DNA from: Maniola hyperantus
Lineage: Eukaryota > Arthropoda > Insecta > Lepidoptera > Nymphalidae
Length of the DNA: 64,000 nucleotides
NCBI RefSeq assembly: GCF_902806685.2
Contig: NC_048545.1
Coordinates: 2,071,001 to 2,135,000 of the forward strand
Direction: 5' to 3'
Positions within the stretch are counted from its first letter, which is position 1; each line of letters begins with the position of its first letter. The translations under genes were made by a program, and so were the position numbers. The notes beneath the pieces were generated by a model. The model did no database searches and was not told the origin of the DNA. It worked only from the letters and a program-made list of their open reading frames with translations. Shown here piece by piece: positions 32,421-45,000 of the stretch.

Positions 32421-33314
32421 TTACTTAGTTTTTTTATTTGACTTTCGTTTTAAGTTCTTCTTTTTATGCACTTGACGCGGATTCAATTCTGTTTTTACTT
32501 CTATTTCTTCTACGTTATTCATTAAGAACTTAGTGTCACCTTTATCTTCTGTAGGTGCTCTAGGTTTATATTCAAAATCATTCTCATTCCTAACTGTAGT
32601 AACTTCTATCGCATTGTTATGTTCACTTTTACTCACTAACCAATCTTTAGCCTCCCCTTTAGATATTTGTTTTTCAAATATCACGTATCCATCTTTGGTG
32701 ACGTACTGAAGTATGGTGTAAGATTTCTTGTTCTGTTGTGATGTTTCTTTTTTTTGGATGTATGACGTCGATTCGATCTTCTGCCTGTTCTTGGACCTCT
32801 CCAAAACTCACGTTCAGAAGAGGTATCAGTCGATCATCTGTGTCTGTAGACGAGTCAGTATTCCTGCTGGTCTTCATCGGAATTATAGATTTTGGTCTCC
32901 TTTTTCTTACAGGTAATCTGCGTTTCCTTGGTGGTCTACCTTGATGTGATATTGTGGTTTTTTGCCAGATGTGTCGGGGGAATAGAATGGCATTACGATT
33001 ACAGGAAGCTTATGTGCTGGTGATGGAGGCATCGGTACCATTGGCATGGGCATTGGTCCAGGCATGGGTCCAGGTATTGGGCCAGGCATTCCAGGTAAAG
33101 AAACTGGCATTGGTATGGGTAGTTTGTCTGGTAAAAGGTTCTGGTATTCTTGTGGTGGAAAAGGAGGCACTGTTCCTGGCAGTCGACAATGCATGGGAAG
33201 GTTTTGTGGGAAATACTGCATGTTGGTTGGACATAATGGCAACTCGGGATCTTCAGCTTCTATGGTCGTAAAACTGAGGATAACTAGTAGTCTTCGTAAG
33301 CGCAGCCTCCACAT
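32421..33314 (-). pseudogene. Secreted Pro/Met-rich protein, member 3; reading frame shifts twice
   Basis: The minus-strand start MWRLRLRRLLVILSF (leader) sits six bases after an acceptor (TTGTTTACAG). It runs through Pro/Gly/Met repeats (PGPMPGPMPMPMVP) to LPVIVMPFYSPD and stops at 32907. The family's expected basic block (RPPRKRRLPVRKRRPK) and Ser/Thr/Asp block (NTDSSTDTDD) are open in the next frame at about 32815-32955. The C-terminal module (YVTKDGYVIFEKQISKGEAKDWL) lies back in the first frame at 32421-32804. The two shifts, near an A6 run at about 32965 and a T4 run at about 32808, compensate each other. This is either a decaying gene or a gene with two homopolymer errors. I tagged it as a pseudogene only because the frame is not continuous as given. 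Confidence 0.65.
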
Positions 33315-35249
33315 TATTACCTGTAAACAAGAGATTTCATAAATTGATAAGATTGACTAAAACGATTTGATGTTCATTGATTAAAATTTTGTTTTTAATC
33401 ATTAATTTGTAAATATAAAGTGTGCTTACCTACCATCAACGACCTGTGTGTTGAAATTCAGGCTATAAAATGTCATATCAAAGCAAGGTTTACTGCTTTT
33501 TGTTACTTCGAAACAATAAGAAAAGAACACGATAGTGAACACTTTAGATTACAATAGGTACAAGCCTTTTACATAATTGTTGAACAATGAAAGAAATGGT
33601 TTAATAGATTAGGTAAAAGTTATATAAAGTATACAGTTTGAGATTTCAAATTATAATTTAATGTGAAATTTTCCAAATTTTGTAAAATGAGTAAATAATC
33701 GATTTCTGAATTTTATTTTATTTTATCAAAGACTAGATGATGCTGCTAATTGTATTAAAATACTAAATTTGCTGTTGCCCGTTATGGAGTTCCTTCTTCC
33801 ATCTCCAAAATTATTAATTAGATCTTTGAACACGATTTAGATTTGACGGAGTTATGGAATAACATCGACAAATAAGCAGTCCCATTCTCGAACAACAGTT
33901 ATTACGTTAGATATCTAGTACCTACCCGAATAACGAAAAACTGTACACGTTGCGTTCAAATCCCTTCAGTAGGTAGTTTCAGCGTGATGTGCGTACAGAC
34001 AGACAGAAAATAAAAAAATCTACCTATTGTTTTGGGTGATAATATTATCGTTAGTGATGCTTCCTTCGATTAGAATTTTCAAAGTTTTATATATTAGGTA
34101 ATGTGCAGAAATCATTCTGTTACAATTTTATTTTAAGCATACATTTAAGTAGATGATTATGAGGAGTTAGGTACAAGCACCTGCCTTTTACGTCACAATC
34201 CTAAAGCAAAATCCATTGTAGTAATTTTTCAGAAGTATTTAAAGGTTGAGCAAGTGTTTAGGTTGGTATTAAGTTGTAGGCGGCCGGTGTCGAGACATCG
34301 ATTAAGGTTTCTTTAAATTTCATTTCATTAACTTTTTTACTATTTTAAGAACTTAAAAGATTACACATCGAACTTTAGAAAGAGATACCTAATTGGCAGC
34401 TTTGGTGTCGTAGTGTTGTCTTTGTCGTCGAGACTGACAACTCAGTGATAAAACTTTACATAGTTTTATGAGTGATGGAGATAACGTCTAAAGTTGGATC
34501 GTAATCTTTCCTGTCGGGTACTATAAGTCCCGCAAATTGCTATTGCGCTGGAACCATTTCTGATTAACATCGAAATGACGTCGTTTGACGCTACTCTAAC
34601 CATAAGATCGAGACTTCAGTCTAGTGCTGACATCACTGAAATGGCGGCCACGCTCATTAGCAATTTGCGGGACTTATATTATATTTCTGACAGGTATTAT
34701 ACAATGTACAGGTACAGTAAGTAGGTATCTACTCAATAAGACACTGATAGGTATTTGATGGATAGATCGTTACCTACATAGTATGTTATGCCTATTTTGC
34801 CAAAACATGTACCTATGTAATATGTAGTATATAATTTATTGCACCACAAAACACAAATAACAGGTTACAAAAAAGGAAACTTAAAATGTACGTACAAAAA
34901 GGCGTACCAGAGCACGGTATATTCTACTTTGATCACTAATAATAATAATTAGTAGTAGGTACTGAGTACCAAGGTACAATAATAAATAATTGTCAAAATC
35001 AAGATAATTTTCTTAATTAATACAACCAGTAATCGAACCCGGATCTTTTGTTAACGAGGTGAATGAGTTGCAACACAGATATTGCATAAAATGTGTACGT
35101 ATCCGTAAGTACCTGTAACCTACTATCGCACACAGTAATTATTATTGTATCATAATGCTAATCTAAACACGTGATGTATTCAAAACTCTTCACAGACCAC
35201 ACTAATCTTTTACTATAAGCCATCAGATAGATCGTTTAATCTTTTTCAG
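33315..35249. other. Divergent intergenic region between members 3 and 4
   Basis: It should hold both promoters and the non-coding first exons, since both genes start right after an acceptor. It contains MITE-3 debris (34371-34450), a MITE-1 copy and a LINE 3' scrap (34825-34920, ATTTATTGCACCACAAAACA). Otherwise AT-rich and unassigned. Confidence 0.45.
34522..34678. mobile_element. MITE-1 copy 3
   Basis: TATAAGTCCCGCAAATTGC and GCAATTTGCGGGACTTATA ends. Internal orientation is reversed relative to the other two copies. Confidence 0.85.
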
Positions 35250-37507
35250 ATGTCCCGCTCTTTCACTACACATTCAATAGTGATGTACACTATATTATAT
35301 CTCGTAACTGGAATATTGTCACAGTTCTTGCCTCCAACATTATATCAAAACCCGGCTATGTCTGGAGGTATGTCTCCATCTGTGGGAGGGATGATGATGC
35401 CTTCACCCATGCAAATGCCTGGCTTTCCCCAACAACGGTTACCAGTGATGGTTATGCCGTTTCACTCTAAAGTGGCTGATCGAAAATACATGAGAAGGAA
35501 GAAGAGAAAGCCAAAGAAGATTTATACCGATTTAGAGTCAAGTAGTGGCAGTGATAGCGACAGTTCCTCATCTAGCAACGAACACTTCAGGAGTCGGAAA
35601 CATAGGTCTGGTTTCTATGAATTATTAACTTTACAATTTTATCTCGTAAGTCGTAGTTATTTCTCGTGCAAACGTTATTAACCGTTTACTCCATTCTGTG
35701 TGTGTTTCTGGTTTCAATAGATTTACTAAAACTATAACAGGTATAACAAATTAATGCGCTAATGTCTTGACACTCGCCCTGGGTTTAGAATGTAAATATA
35801 AAAAATCTGGGCTAAGAGTTGATGAACCGGATCAATTACTTAAAATTTAGGTTCATAAATAGTAAAAATAATCTCTATTTATACTTCTATTCTAGGTATA
35901 TCTAGGTAGTTAACTAACTTTACTAAGTAACCAAATAGTTTTTTTGTGTGTTGTTTCGGATTGACTATGCTGCGTAGGCCCTATTGGCCGCTACAGCGTC
36001 ACCGGGGGGGGGTTGGCGAGCGCGAAGCTCCGCCTGGGGGTGAGCCCTAGGGCTCGAAGAAATAATTCGAGAGGTCGGGGGGCAACGTCCTCCTAAGGGC
36101 GCCTCCTGTGAGGCTCGGACCACGGCTTAGGATGACGTTGGGATGGGTGGAGTTGTCGGTTTTGTTGGTTAGTCCGTACGCCCCCGAGGCCGTGGCGTGA
36201 GCCCACGTCCGGGTGACGTTAGAAATCGGGACCTCGTCTTCGCCGGCGAAGACGCTGTGATGAGGTTGAATTGTGTAGCCCTACGAGATAGGGTGCATTG
36301 TCGGTCATGATTTGATCGTCGGGGTCGTTAAGGACGTGCTTAGGGCGTTTTTTATCTGGGGGGTCGTTTCGGTCAGGGGTGTAAGTCGCTGCCTCAACTA
36401 TTAGGGGGTTGGGGTGTCTAATGGCTTTCTCAAAATAATTTTTGGAAAGCTGTTTAAAGTAATGAGCTATTGTCGGGAGTTGGAGGTCTCTGTGGAGGTC
36501 CACGTTGCGCATGTACCACGGGGAGCCAGTGGCCGTACGCATAAACTTATTCTGTAGGACTTGGAGAGGTTTGAGAGAGGAGGGCGGCAGGTGTGCAAAT
36601 GCAACACAGGCATAAGACATTATTGGGGCGGATGCACGTTTTGTATAGCGTGACTTTATGTCGAAGTGACATTTGCTCTTTGCGCAAATCATGGGGTAAA
36701 GACGGGAGAGCACATACGCTGCGTTCTTGCGGACTCTACGAATGTGCGCGGCGAAGCTCATCTTGTCATCAAAGGTTACACCCAAGTACTTGGTATTAGT
36801 TTGCCAGGGAATGGGGCGGTCGTAAAGAGTTATTTCAGTCTGTCGAAGTTTGTATTGTGATTTCCTTTTGGACTTTTGAAAGAGCACTGCTGCGCTTTTC
36901 TCCGGGTTAACCTCTATCCTCCAAAGGCGGAACCAGTGGCCTAGGCTACTGACTGCCTTTTGGAGTCGAGCTTTAACGTTCCGGTAGTTTAAGTCGGAGC
37001 TATATAGAGCGGTGTCATCCGCGAACTGGGCTATATGAACATGAGGGGATCTGGGAATGTCGCTGGTGTACAGCGCGTACAAAAGTGGCGAGAGCAGGGA
37101 GCCCTGAGGGACTCCTGCTCGGAGAGGTCTTGGGGAGGATAGGGTCCCATCCAGACGGTAGCGAAAAGTTCGATTGGTGAGAAATTACGAGAATTTCTCA
37201 ACCAAATAGTACATATCTACTTATGTAAGGTAATAATTTAAAAATTTACATATTTTGTTTTTGGTCTAGTCATAGAAAGAAGAAAAGACAAGTTTTAACA
37301 CCAGTTATTTCCTACGTAACAAGAAACGGGCATGTTGTTTACCAGAAGAAGATCAAGAAAGAGAACGCAGGAGACTGGCTGGAGATTGGAAAGAAAAAAA
37401 TACCGTCTAGATTAGTGGAAGAAGAAAATAATAGCGGTGGAATGACAATACGTGAAATGAAAAATAAATATGGAATTAGGCATACCCATCACAGTCATGA
37501 TGATTAG
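35250..37507 (+). CDS. Secreted Pro/Met-rich protein, undescribed family, member 4
   Basis: Exons 35250-35605 and 37270-37507 join GT-AG in phase into 197 residues. The ATG directly follows an acceptor (CTTTTTCAG), so a 5' untranslated exon lies upstream. Order: leader (IVMYTILYLVTGILSQF), Met/Gly/Pro-rich segment (GGMMMPSPMQMPGF), LPVMVMPFHSK, basic block RRKKRKPKK, acidic Ser block SSSGSDSDSSSSSNE. After the intron comes the module YVTRNGHVVYQKKIKKENAGDWL, then a polar tail ending HTHHSHDD. The intron carries a truncated LINE with target-site duplication at 35940-37199. The reading frame is intact, so this is the best-preserved member with every block. Function unknown. Confidence 0.8.
35940..37199 (-). 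mobile_element. 5'-truncated Jockey-like LINE with 11-bp TSD
   Basis: AACCAAATAGT flanks both sides (35929-35939, 37200-37210). The minus strand encodes the end of a reverse transcriptase: LRAGVPQGSLLSPLLYALYT, the catalytic QFADDTALYSS, then KYLGVTFD, RASAPIMSYACVAFAH, LQNKFMR, ending GPDF at 36219. A GC-rich 3' UTR and poly(A), seen as T's at 35940, follow. It lies in the only coding intron of the member 4 gene, antisense to it. The reading frame over the retained part is intact, suggesting recent arrival. Confidence 0.9.
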
Positions 37508-37943
37508 CATTAACATTTTCAATATCATATTTTATACTCTTTTGTACAATTAAACTAAGTAACCAATAAATTAAATCTTATTTTTGGGACTCTACTTAAG
37601 CGATGCCTTGGTAGATAAGGAAACTTAATTTAAATTTAAATAAGTAGGTACCTTCTTACTTACCTAGGTACCTATTTAAAATAGTAAAATATACACAATA
37701 ACAGTTTGATAATTATATTATTTTAATATATATTCCTTTATTATTAATAACAAAGACCTTATAAACATGCCAACAAAGGATTTGGATCTTAACCAAAAAA
37801 TCATAGTCGTAGACCGCTGCAAAATTCGAACTAGGTATATATAATTTTAAACTATGAAAAAAACATATACCTACGTGTAATTTTGTACCACTCCTTATTA
37901 AAAAAATATTCAATTCAGGCAATATAGATTTTTAATTTTTCAG

Positions 37944-38150
37944 ATGGTGCTAATGCTCGTTATTATCCCGTTTACTTTTAAAATCGGGCTTACTCAGTAT
38001 TACTCGATTACCAAACAAAATACGAATGATTATGATGATCACATAAGTTATTTAGCTTTTAGGCCGAAATATTTTTGGCCTTGGCTTCCAGGATATTACC
38101 ACGATTACCCCAGTAATGCATCGCAGGCTCTTTTTTTCTATGGAAAATAA
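37944..38150 (+). CDS. Small secreted Tyr/Trp-rich peptide gene
   Basis: The coding exon is 68 codons long. The ATG directly follows an acceptor (TTTAATTTTTCAG), the same arrangement as the gene at 35250. A leader (MVLMLVIIPFTFKIGLTQ) precedes a Tyr/Asn/Asp-rich segment and an aromatic C-terminus (PKYFWPWLPGYYHDYP) with an NAS glycosylation sequon. It has no basic or Ser/acidic block. Membership of the neighbouring family is suggested only by strand, spacing (about 440 bases) and gene structure. No homologue recognised. Confidence 0.6.
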   Translation: MVLMLVIIPFTFKIGLTQYYSITKQNTNDYDDHISYLAFRPKYFWPWLPGYYHDYPSNASQALFFYGK

Positions 38151-39066
38151 AAACACTAGGTACATAGGTGCAGAACTATATTTTAATTTATTTTTATAAA
38201 TTACTGACAAGTTTACAAACATTGTTTGTTTTTATTTTCCCTTCCCTTTCCAAGTTCCAACATAATATGGCAATTATAAGTTTCACGCCTTTTTTGACCA
38301 TTTCTCCGGGTTAACTTCAAGAATGACTATTGGCATGGATTATACTTATCCACGCAACTAACTACCTACGCCTACTTAGTCTATAGGATTTCAACCTGAT
38401 AGGTAAAACATCTAGCTAGGTCTAACTAGCTACCGACGTATTTATTATTGTAATAATAATATAGTGGTACAACTTCCATATGTAAAAAGTACTCTGTGGG
38501 TACAACTTATGAACTTACCTATAGTAGGTACACGATGACAGTTTTAAATGGCAATCGAGGAGCGAACGCCCCGCACACCCACGCAGCCCCACGCTAACCC
38601 GGTGCTGGCGAGCGCGGGTAGCGTCCCCCCGCATTCAACCTGCCGCGGACTATAGATTATCATGAATATTACCTATTTCAATAAAATAAATAAAATCAAA
38701 ATTAATATTATCGTCATGGTCACAACACTATACAAGTGACAGCAGATTGATTGTTACTGATAAACTTCATTCATCAATCCTTCATTTTCATTCACTCTTT
38801 AAAAAATTTGTTTGTGAGTTTGACATTTTTCGTACATTGATGAGGTGGTGTTAAAATTAATTTCAATGTTTTTCGCCGGTAATTAAATAAAAATTATGCG
38901 CAATAAATAGTTTTAAAGTGGTGCTGAAGATGCTTTACGTGTGACTTTAGAACTAAAGTGCAAAAATCAGACCTCCGGATGAGTTTTTACGTAAGTGCAA
39001 AGTAAAAACATGTAAGTGACGCGGGAACTTTACTTGTTCCAATTTCAATTCTTGTTTCAATTCAAA
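38151..39066. other. Spacer and presumed Mekk1 promoter/5' UTR
   Basis: 38517-38650 is the GC-rich repeat also at 12230. 38760-39066 is free of repeats and leads into the Mekk1 ATG, so the 5' UTR is probably there. No clear core promoter motif. Confidence 0.45.
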
Positions 39067-42000
39067 ATGGATTCTAGCGCGAACAAGGATTGGAAGAAGA
39101 AATTGGGTTTCCCAATCAATTACGATTCTGGCCAGAGTTCAGAAGAAGACTTGTGAGTTGATTATTTTATATTTACTTACTACAATATTTACCTACATGG
39201 AGACAGAGGTTAGCACGAGTCCGATTGGGTGAAGGCCAAAACGTTTTGAATGTGCGTAAGATAATAAAAACATCCACATTAACTTTAAGAACGTGTACCT
39301 AGTCAATTAAAACCTCATTTAACATTTTGCTTTCATACAACTCAATTACTCAATTGTTCTATTTCAAATTACTATAACTCAACCAGAGTGAACTATGCCT
39401 TAACCCAGTGAGCTTTTAGGTTCCGTACCTCAAAAGAAAAAAGAACCCTTATAGGATCACTTCGGTGTCTGTCTGTTGTGCCTGTCAAAAATCCTATAGG
39501 GTACTGTCCGTTGACCTAGAATCATGAAATTTGGCAGGTAGGTTCTAATCACAAATAATGGAAATAATCTGAAAACCGTGAATTAGTGGTAATTAAATTT
39601 AAATGTGTTCATGAACAAATATCAGTATTTTCAATTTACAAGGTACAACAACTATACCAAATGGAGTATCATATGAAAGGGCCTTACCTGTACATTCTAA
39701 AACAGATTGTCATCAATTTTTATGCATAATAGTTTTTGATTTATCATGCAAAATGTCAAAAAAATTAAGTAAGAAACCCCCGGTGCTCATGTCTGACTCG
39801 CACTTGGCTGGTTTTTTTAAAATTAAATCCTTGCACAAACACAACATAATTTCACTCCTTTCCTCCAAAGTCCAAGTTTGCACAATGTTTCAAAACAGAT
39901 ATACCCAGTATTAAGGTTTGCCCATCGCCGGCCCACTACAGAGCACGGGTCTCCTCTCCGAATGAGAAGGGTTTTGGCCATAGTCTACCACGCTGGCCAT
40001 GTGCGGATTGGTAGACTTCACACACCTTCGAGAACTTTATGGAGAACTCTCAGGCATGCAGGTTTCCTTACGATGTTTTCCTTCACCGTTAAAGCAAGTG
40101 ATATTTAATTTCTTAAAACGCACATAACTCCGAAAAGTTAGAGGTGCCCGGGATCGAACCTCCAACCTCCAATTAGAAGGTGGACGTCCTAACCGCTAGG
40201 CTTAACAGCTTTTTTCAGCAGGGGGTAAAATAGTGGTTTGAATTTTGTGTAGTCCACATGCACAAAGTTGCGGCTGTAAGAAAGAAAGAAAGAAAGAAAG
40301 AAAACTTTTTATTTGATCACTACATTATAATGAACACTACAAGAAAACTTAAAACTAATAAGCCAGTCACTACACCTATTGTAAATGTGAAAATGTGATT
40401 GTTTGTTGGTTTGTCCTTCAATCACGTCACAACGGATCGACGTGATTTTTTGCATGAGTATAGTTAAAAACCTGGAAAGGGACATAGGCTACTTTTTATC
40501 CCGGAAAATCAAAGAGTTCCCACAGGATTTTTAAAAACCTAAATCCACGCCTATGAAGAGGTGGGCATCAGCTAGTTAGGTAATAAAGATTATAGCTAGT
40601 AAAGTAGTGTAGTGAAGTGTTTGCATTGAATACATTAATGGGCGTTGGAACGATGATAGCGTCACTATCTGTACCAATCAGCTTTATCATTCATCTGCTA
40701 TTAGTGTTCATAACTTCATAGCATGTAGATATACAAACATTTTACCATTAGCTATGACTCACATGTTATAATAATAAAATCCCGCAAACTATTTTGGACT
40801 TACCTTTACACAAGTTTAAAAAATCTATTAAAAGTATGCTCAAATATAAGTATGTATCAAATATTTGAAAAGAGCAACCGCCGAGTTTCTTGCTGGTTCT
40901 TCTCGGTAGAAATGGCAATCCGAACCAGTGGTAGATGCATCCGACGATTCGAAAGCGCTTTGAAAGTTACTTGAATCAGTACCCTTATTATAAATGCGAA
41001 AGTGTGTTTGTTTGTTGGTTTGTTGGTTTATTGGTTTGCTGGTTTGTTGGTTTGTCCTTCAATCACGTCGCAACGGTGCAACGGATTGACGTGATTTTTT
41101 GCATGGGTATAGATAAAGACCTGGAGAGTGACATGGGCTACTTTTTATCCTGGAAAATCAAAGAGTTCCCATAGGATTTTAAAAAACCTAATTACATGCG
41201 CAAGAAGTCGCGGTCATCAGCTAGTTAAAATATTTATTCTTATTATTCAGATTCAGATGTTATGGTTTTCCTTTCATTTCATTTATCAAGTATTTTAGAG
41301 AGATTTCATCCTTATAATTTATCCTAACGGTTGATGCAATTAAAGTACAGGTTGTGATTTTTACAGATTTTAGTCAGTTCGATTTCCGGATGTGGCAAGC
41401 GAATTTTCGAAAATCTTTGAATGCAGTTTTCTTTCTATTCAAAAATAAAGGAATATTTTCTTTGAGTAAAATTTTCTATCTATAGTATTAAAAGAGTACT
41501 TTCCCTTCAGGTGGCATTACAAAATTCCACCCTGTAATAGCCTGTGTCACTCAGGAATAATGTAGCTTTCCACTGGTGAAAGCATTTTTAAAATCAGTTC
41601 CAGAGATTACTTTTTACAAACTTACAAACTTTACCTCTTTTCAAATCACATAAAAACATATTTATTGTGCTTACAAACTAATATTTGCAGTTGTTTGGGC
41701 GGTTTGGGCCATACTTCCCTCAACATAAAAGTTACATCTTAAAGAATATTCGTATATATAACAGAAGTATGTTGCTATATCCTCAACTGTTTTCCTGATA
41801 TCTAGGTATTGTTTAGTGTTAATAGTTACTACCTAATTAGATATTGCAGTCACAATCACTATTGTCTACTGTCTAGCAAGGCCGTCAAAGTTATTGACTG
41901 ATTGTACTTAAGTGAGGGATTCCCAGGGATTCCTTACTGATTGTTATTTGTCATAGCTTCAAACAGAAGGACAAATATTTAAGCATGCACGTTTTAGGTT

Positions 42001-45000
42001 TTTTAAAAATCATCTGAAAACTCTTTGTTTTTCTGATAGACTTTATGGATGTACTCTATCTAGGAGATACTGAATGCATATCTGCTCCTGCCTGGTTTAG
42101 GAGGCGATAGGATCCTCCCCACTTTTTCACCCCAAATCAGCTCTGCCAGTGTTGTGAGTAGAATGCCTTAATATGTATTAATGAACCTAACCTTGGACGC
42201 AGGCATGCTAATGTTGTTGTACTACGTATGTAATATGTATATTTAGTACGTCTGTGTGTATTCGCCGTAGGTTTAAAGTTTAAACGCGTCCATGCGCAAA
42301 TATACCTACCGAAATGTCGCTTAGCTATATGTCTAGGATCTAGGATGCTAGACTTATAGCTAAGCGTCTTCTTTTGGCCCTAACGAACGCCATCTTACGC
42401 CGTGGTCCGAGCCTCACAAAATACGCCCTTAAGAGGACGTTGCGCCCCAACCTCTCCAATTATTTTTTCAAGCCCTAGGGCTTAGTAAAACTAAAAAGTG
42501 TAATTTCTTGTACGATGGTACGGAACCATTCGTGTGCGAGTCCGATTTTTTATTCAAACTGTTTTACTTAGTTTGAATTTTATCGTATCATTTTTTTAAA
42601 AAGAATATTAGCCATGCTAAATCAATAATAATATTCCCCTTTCCACTCCAACTAAGCGTAAAGCTTGTGCTAGGAGTAGGTACGACAATAGTGCAACAGG
42701 TGGGGTTTGATCCGGCGACCTTTTGGAATTCAGTCTGCTCCCCAACCGTTGAGCTATTGAGGCTCTCAAGGTTACAATCTATATGTTACTGTAAAGATAA
42801 ATCAAACTATTTATAATACCTACAATCTACATGTGTAACCACATGATAATTCTGTTCACGAAAGATTTGCTAAAATAGCGTGTTATCTTATCAGTTATCA
42901 ATTTCAAGGAAGTTGACTATTATCAGTTATCAATATAAACAAATATTCAGATGATGACGGTGTGTCGAAGTACAATTTTGTGTTGCAAGAATTTATAAAA
43001 TCACCGTTAAAGGAAAATTGATAAAAAATTGTTTGGGGAAATTAGTCACAGGTTCTAGTCAGGAAATATTTCTTAGCCTAGGACCTAGGTACAGAACGCG
43101 GCAGAAAGTAATGTACATCGGTCTTTAGAATGACATTTCTGCTTTGTAGAGCGTTGCCTCTGTCATTCATACCTATATGACGTTTTGTCGGTCTCAATGA
43201 CAGAGACAATGCTCTACAAATCTGCTATCTCCTTCTAAAGGTCGATGTACATTACTTTCTGCCGTGTACTGTACTCTGCTATTTCTGTACCTACACTGGC
43301 ATTGATTAGATAACCTTATGTCTAATATTTTGTCCTTATCAATGTCCAGTTACATAACAGGTGGTTAAGTTACCGTTAAATTTTGACTTTTAGTAACCTC
43401 CCTTTACGAACTTTTCCGTCCGACGCGTCTGTCCATCTGTCTGTCTATCAAGACTCTTTTAACAAAATAATTACTATAATCCTTCGGTACGGAACCTCAG
43501 TGCGCGAGTCCGACTTGCACTTGTCTTTGTTTACCAACAGCAATTATTCCTTTCTTTTAAGAATATTAGCCACTAGCTGATGACGCGTGGATTTAGGGAG
43601 CTCTTTGATTTTCCGGGTTAAAAACTAGCCTATGTCACTTTCCAGGTCTGAAACTATATCCATGCAAAAAATCACGTCGATCCCTGTCGCGTTGCTCCGT
43701 TGCGACGTGATTGACAACCAAACCAACAAACAAACACACTTTCGCATTTATAATAGGGGTAGTGATGTTAAATGAGTAGTTCCACTTTCCTCTCCAACTA
43801 AGCGTCAAGCTTGTGCTAGGAGTAGGTACGACAATAGTGCAACGGGCGGGGTTTGAACCGTCAACCTATCAATTTACCTTTACCGGTTGAGCTATTGAGG
43901 CTCTAAAATTCAATGTCTGCTTCGTCTTTTATAGCGACGCTGATGATGTGGTGATGAGGCACTCGCGCCACTCCTCAAGGTATTACCTGGCGGAAAACGG
44001 CGACGGCTCCGAAGCGGATCTGCTCGGCAGCACTCCACCCAGAGCGCGGATCAGGGACAAGGAAAAGAGGAGGTGAGAAAGGGGAGGTAGTAAACCGCCT
44101 TTTTCGTACCACTAATGATTCACATCTAAATATATATAAGGAAAAGGTGACTGACTGACTGACTGACTGACTGATCTATCAACGCACAGCTCAAACTACT
44201 GGACGGATCAGCTAGTATTGATAAAATTTGTATGGAATGTGTGACTCAACAACACTTTATAAAATGGCTCTAAAGGGATGTCAATTTATCATTAAATTGA
44301 AATAAAATTATCCTTTAGACCCCACGGGGAATCACTCATTTTAAGGTCCTTGATGCTATTGTGTGGCCTACGAAATTGTATTTTTGACTAGATGATGCCC
44401 GTGAGTTCGTCTGCGTGGATTTAGGTTTTAGGTTAATCCCGTGGAAACTTTTTGATTTTCCGGGATTCTACATATATCTTTATGCCGGGTGCAAGTCGCA
44501 AGCTATCTCTGCACAAAATAGATGTGCCCACTAACTTGTTGTAAATTTAGGTATTTTTTAAATCCCTATTATTTTCCGGGCCCAAATATCCGTGCTCGGG
44601 ATGCAAGCTATCTCTGCACTGCGCTAGACACTGCACACCGCTATCAGGAGGCTATCATATCGCATACTGCACGTTGTACCATACAGTTGTCTGTACTGGC
44701 GGATTATAATGAATTAAAGGTGAACGCACACTTATCCGAGCCGAACGCGTCGAACGAATCGAAGTCAAGGAGGCCTCGCACACAAATCCGCACCGAAATC
44801 GACTCAAATTAGAATCACTTATTTTTTTAAACAATGAGGAAATAGTACTCGCGCGTTGTTCTGTCGTATGCAACTGATAGAATGCGAGCGCATCAGTCGA
44901 GTCGACCGCATAAACCGCGCCGAATCTGATGACGTCATCCGAATTCGTCTAGGATTTCTGGGGTTTGTGCAGATTCGGACGATTCGACGCTGAGAAGTGT

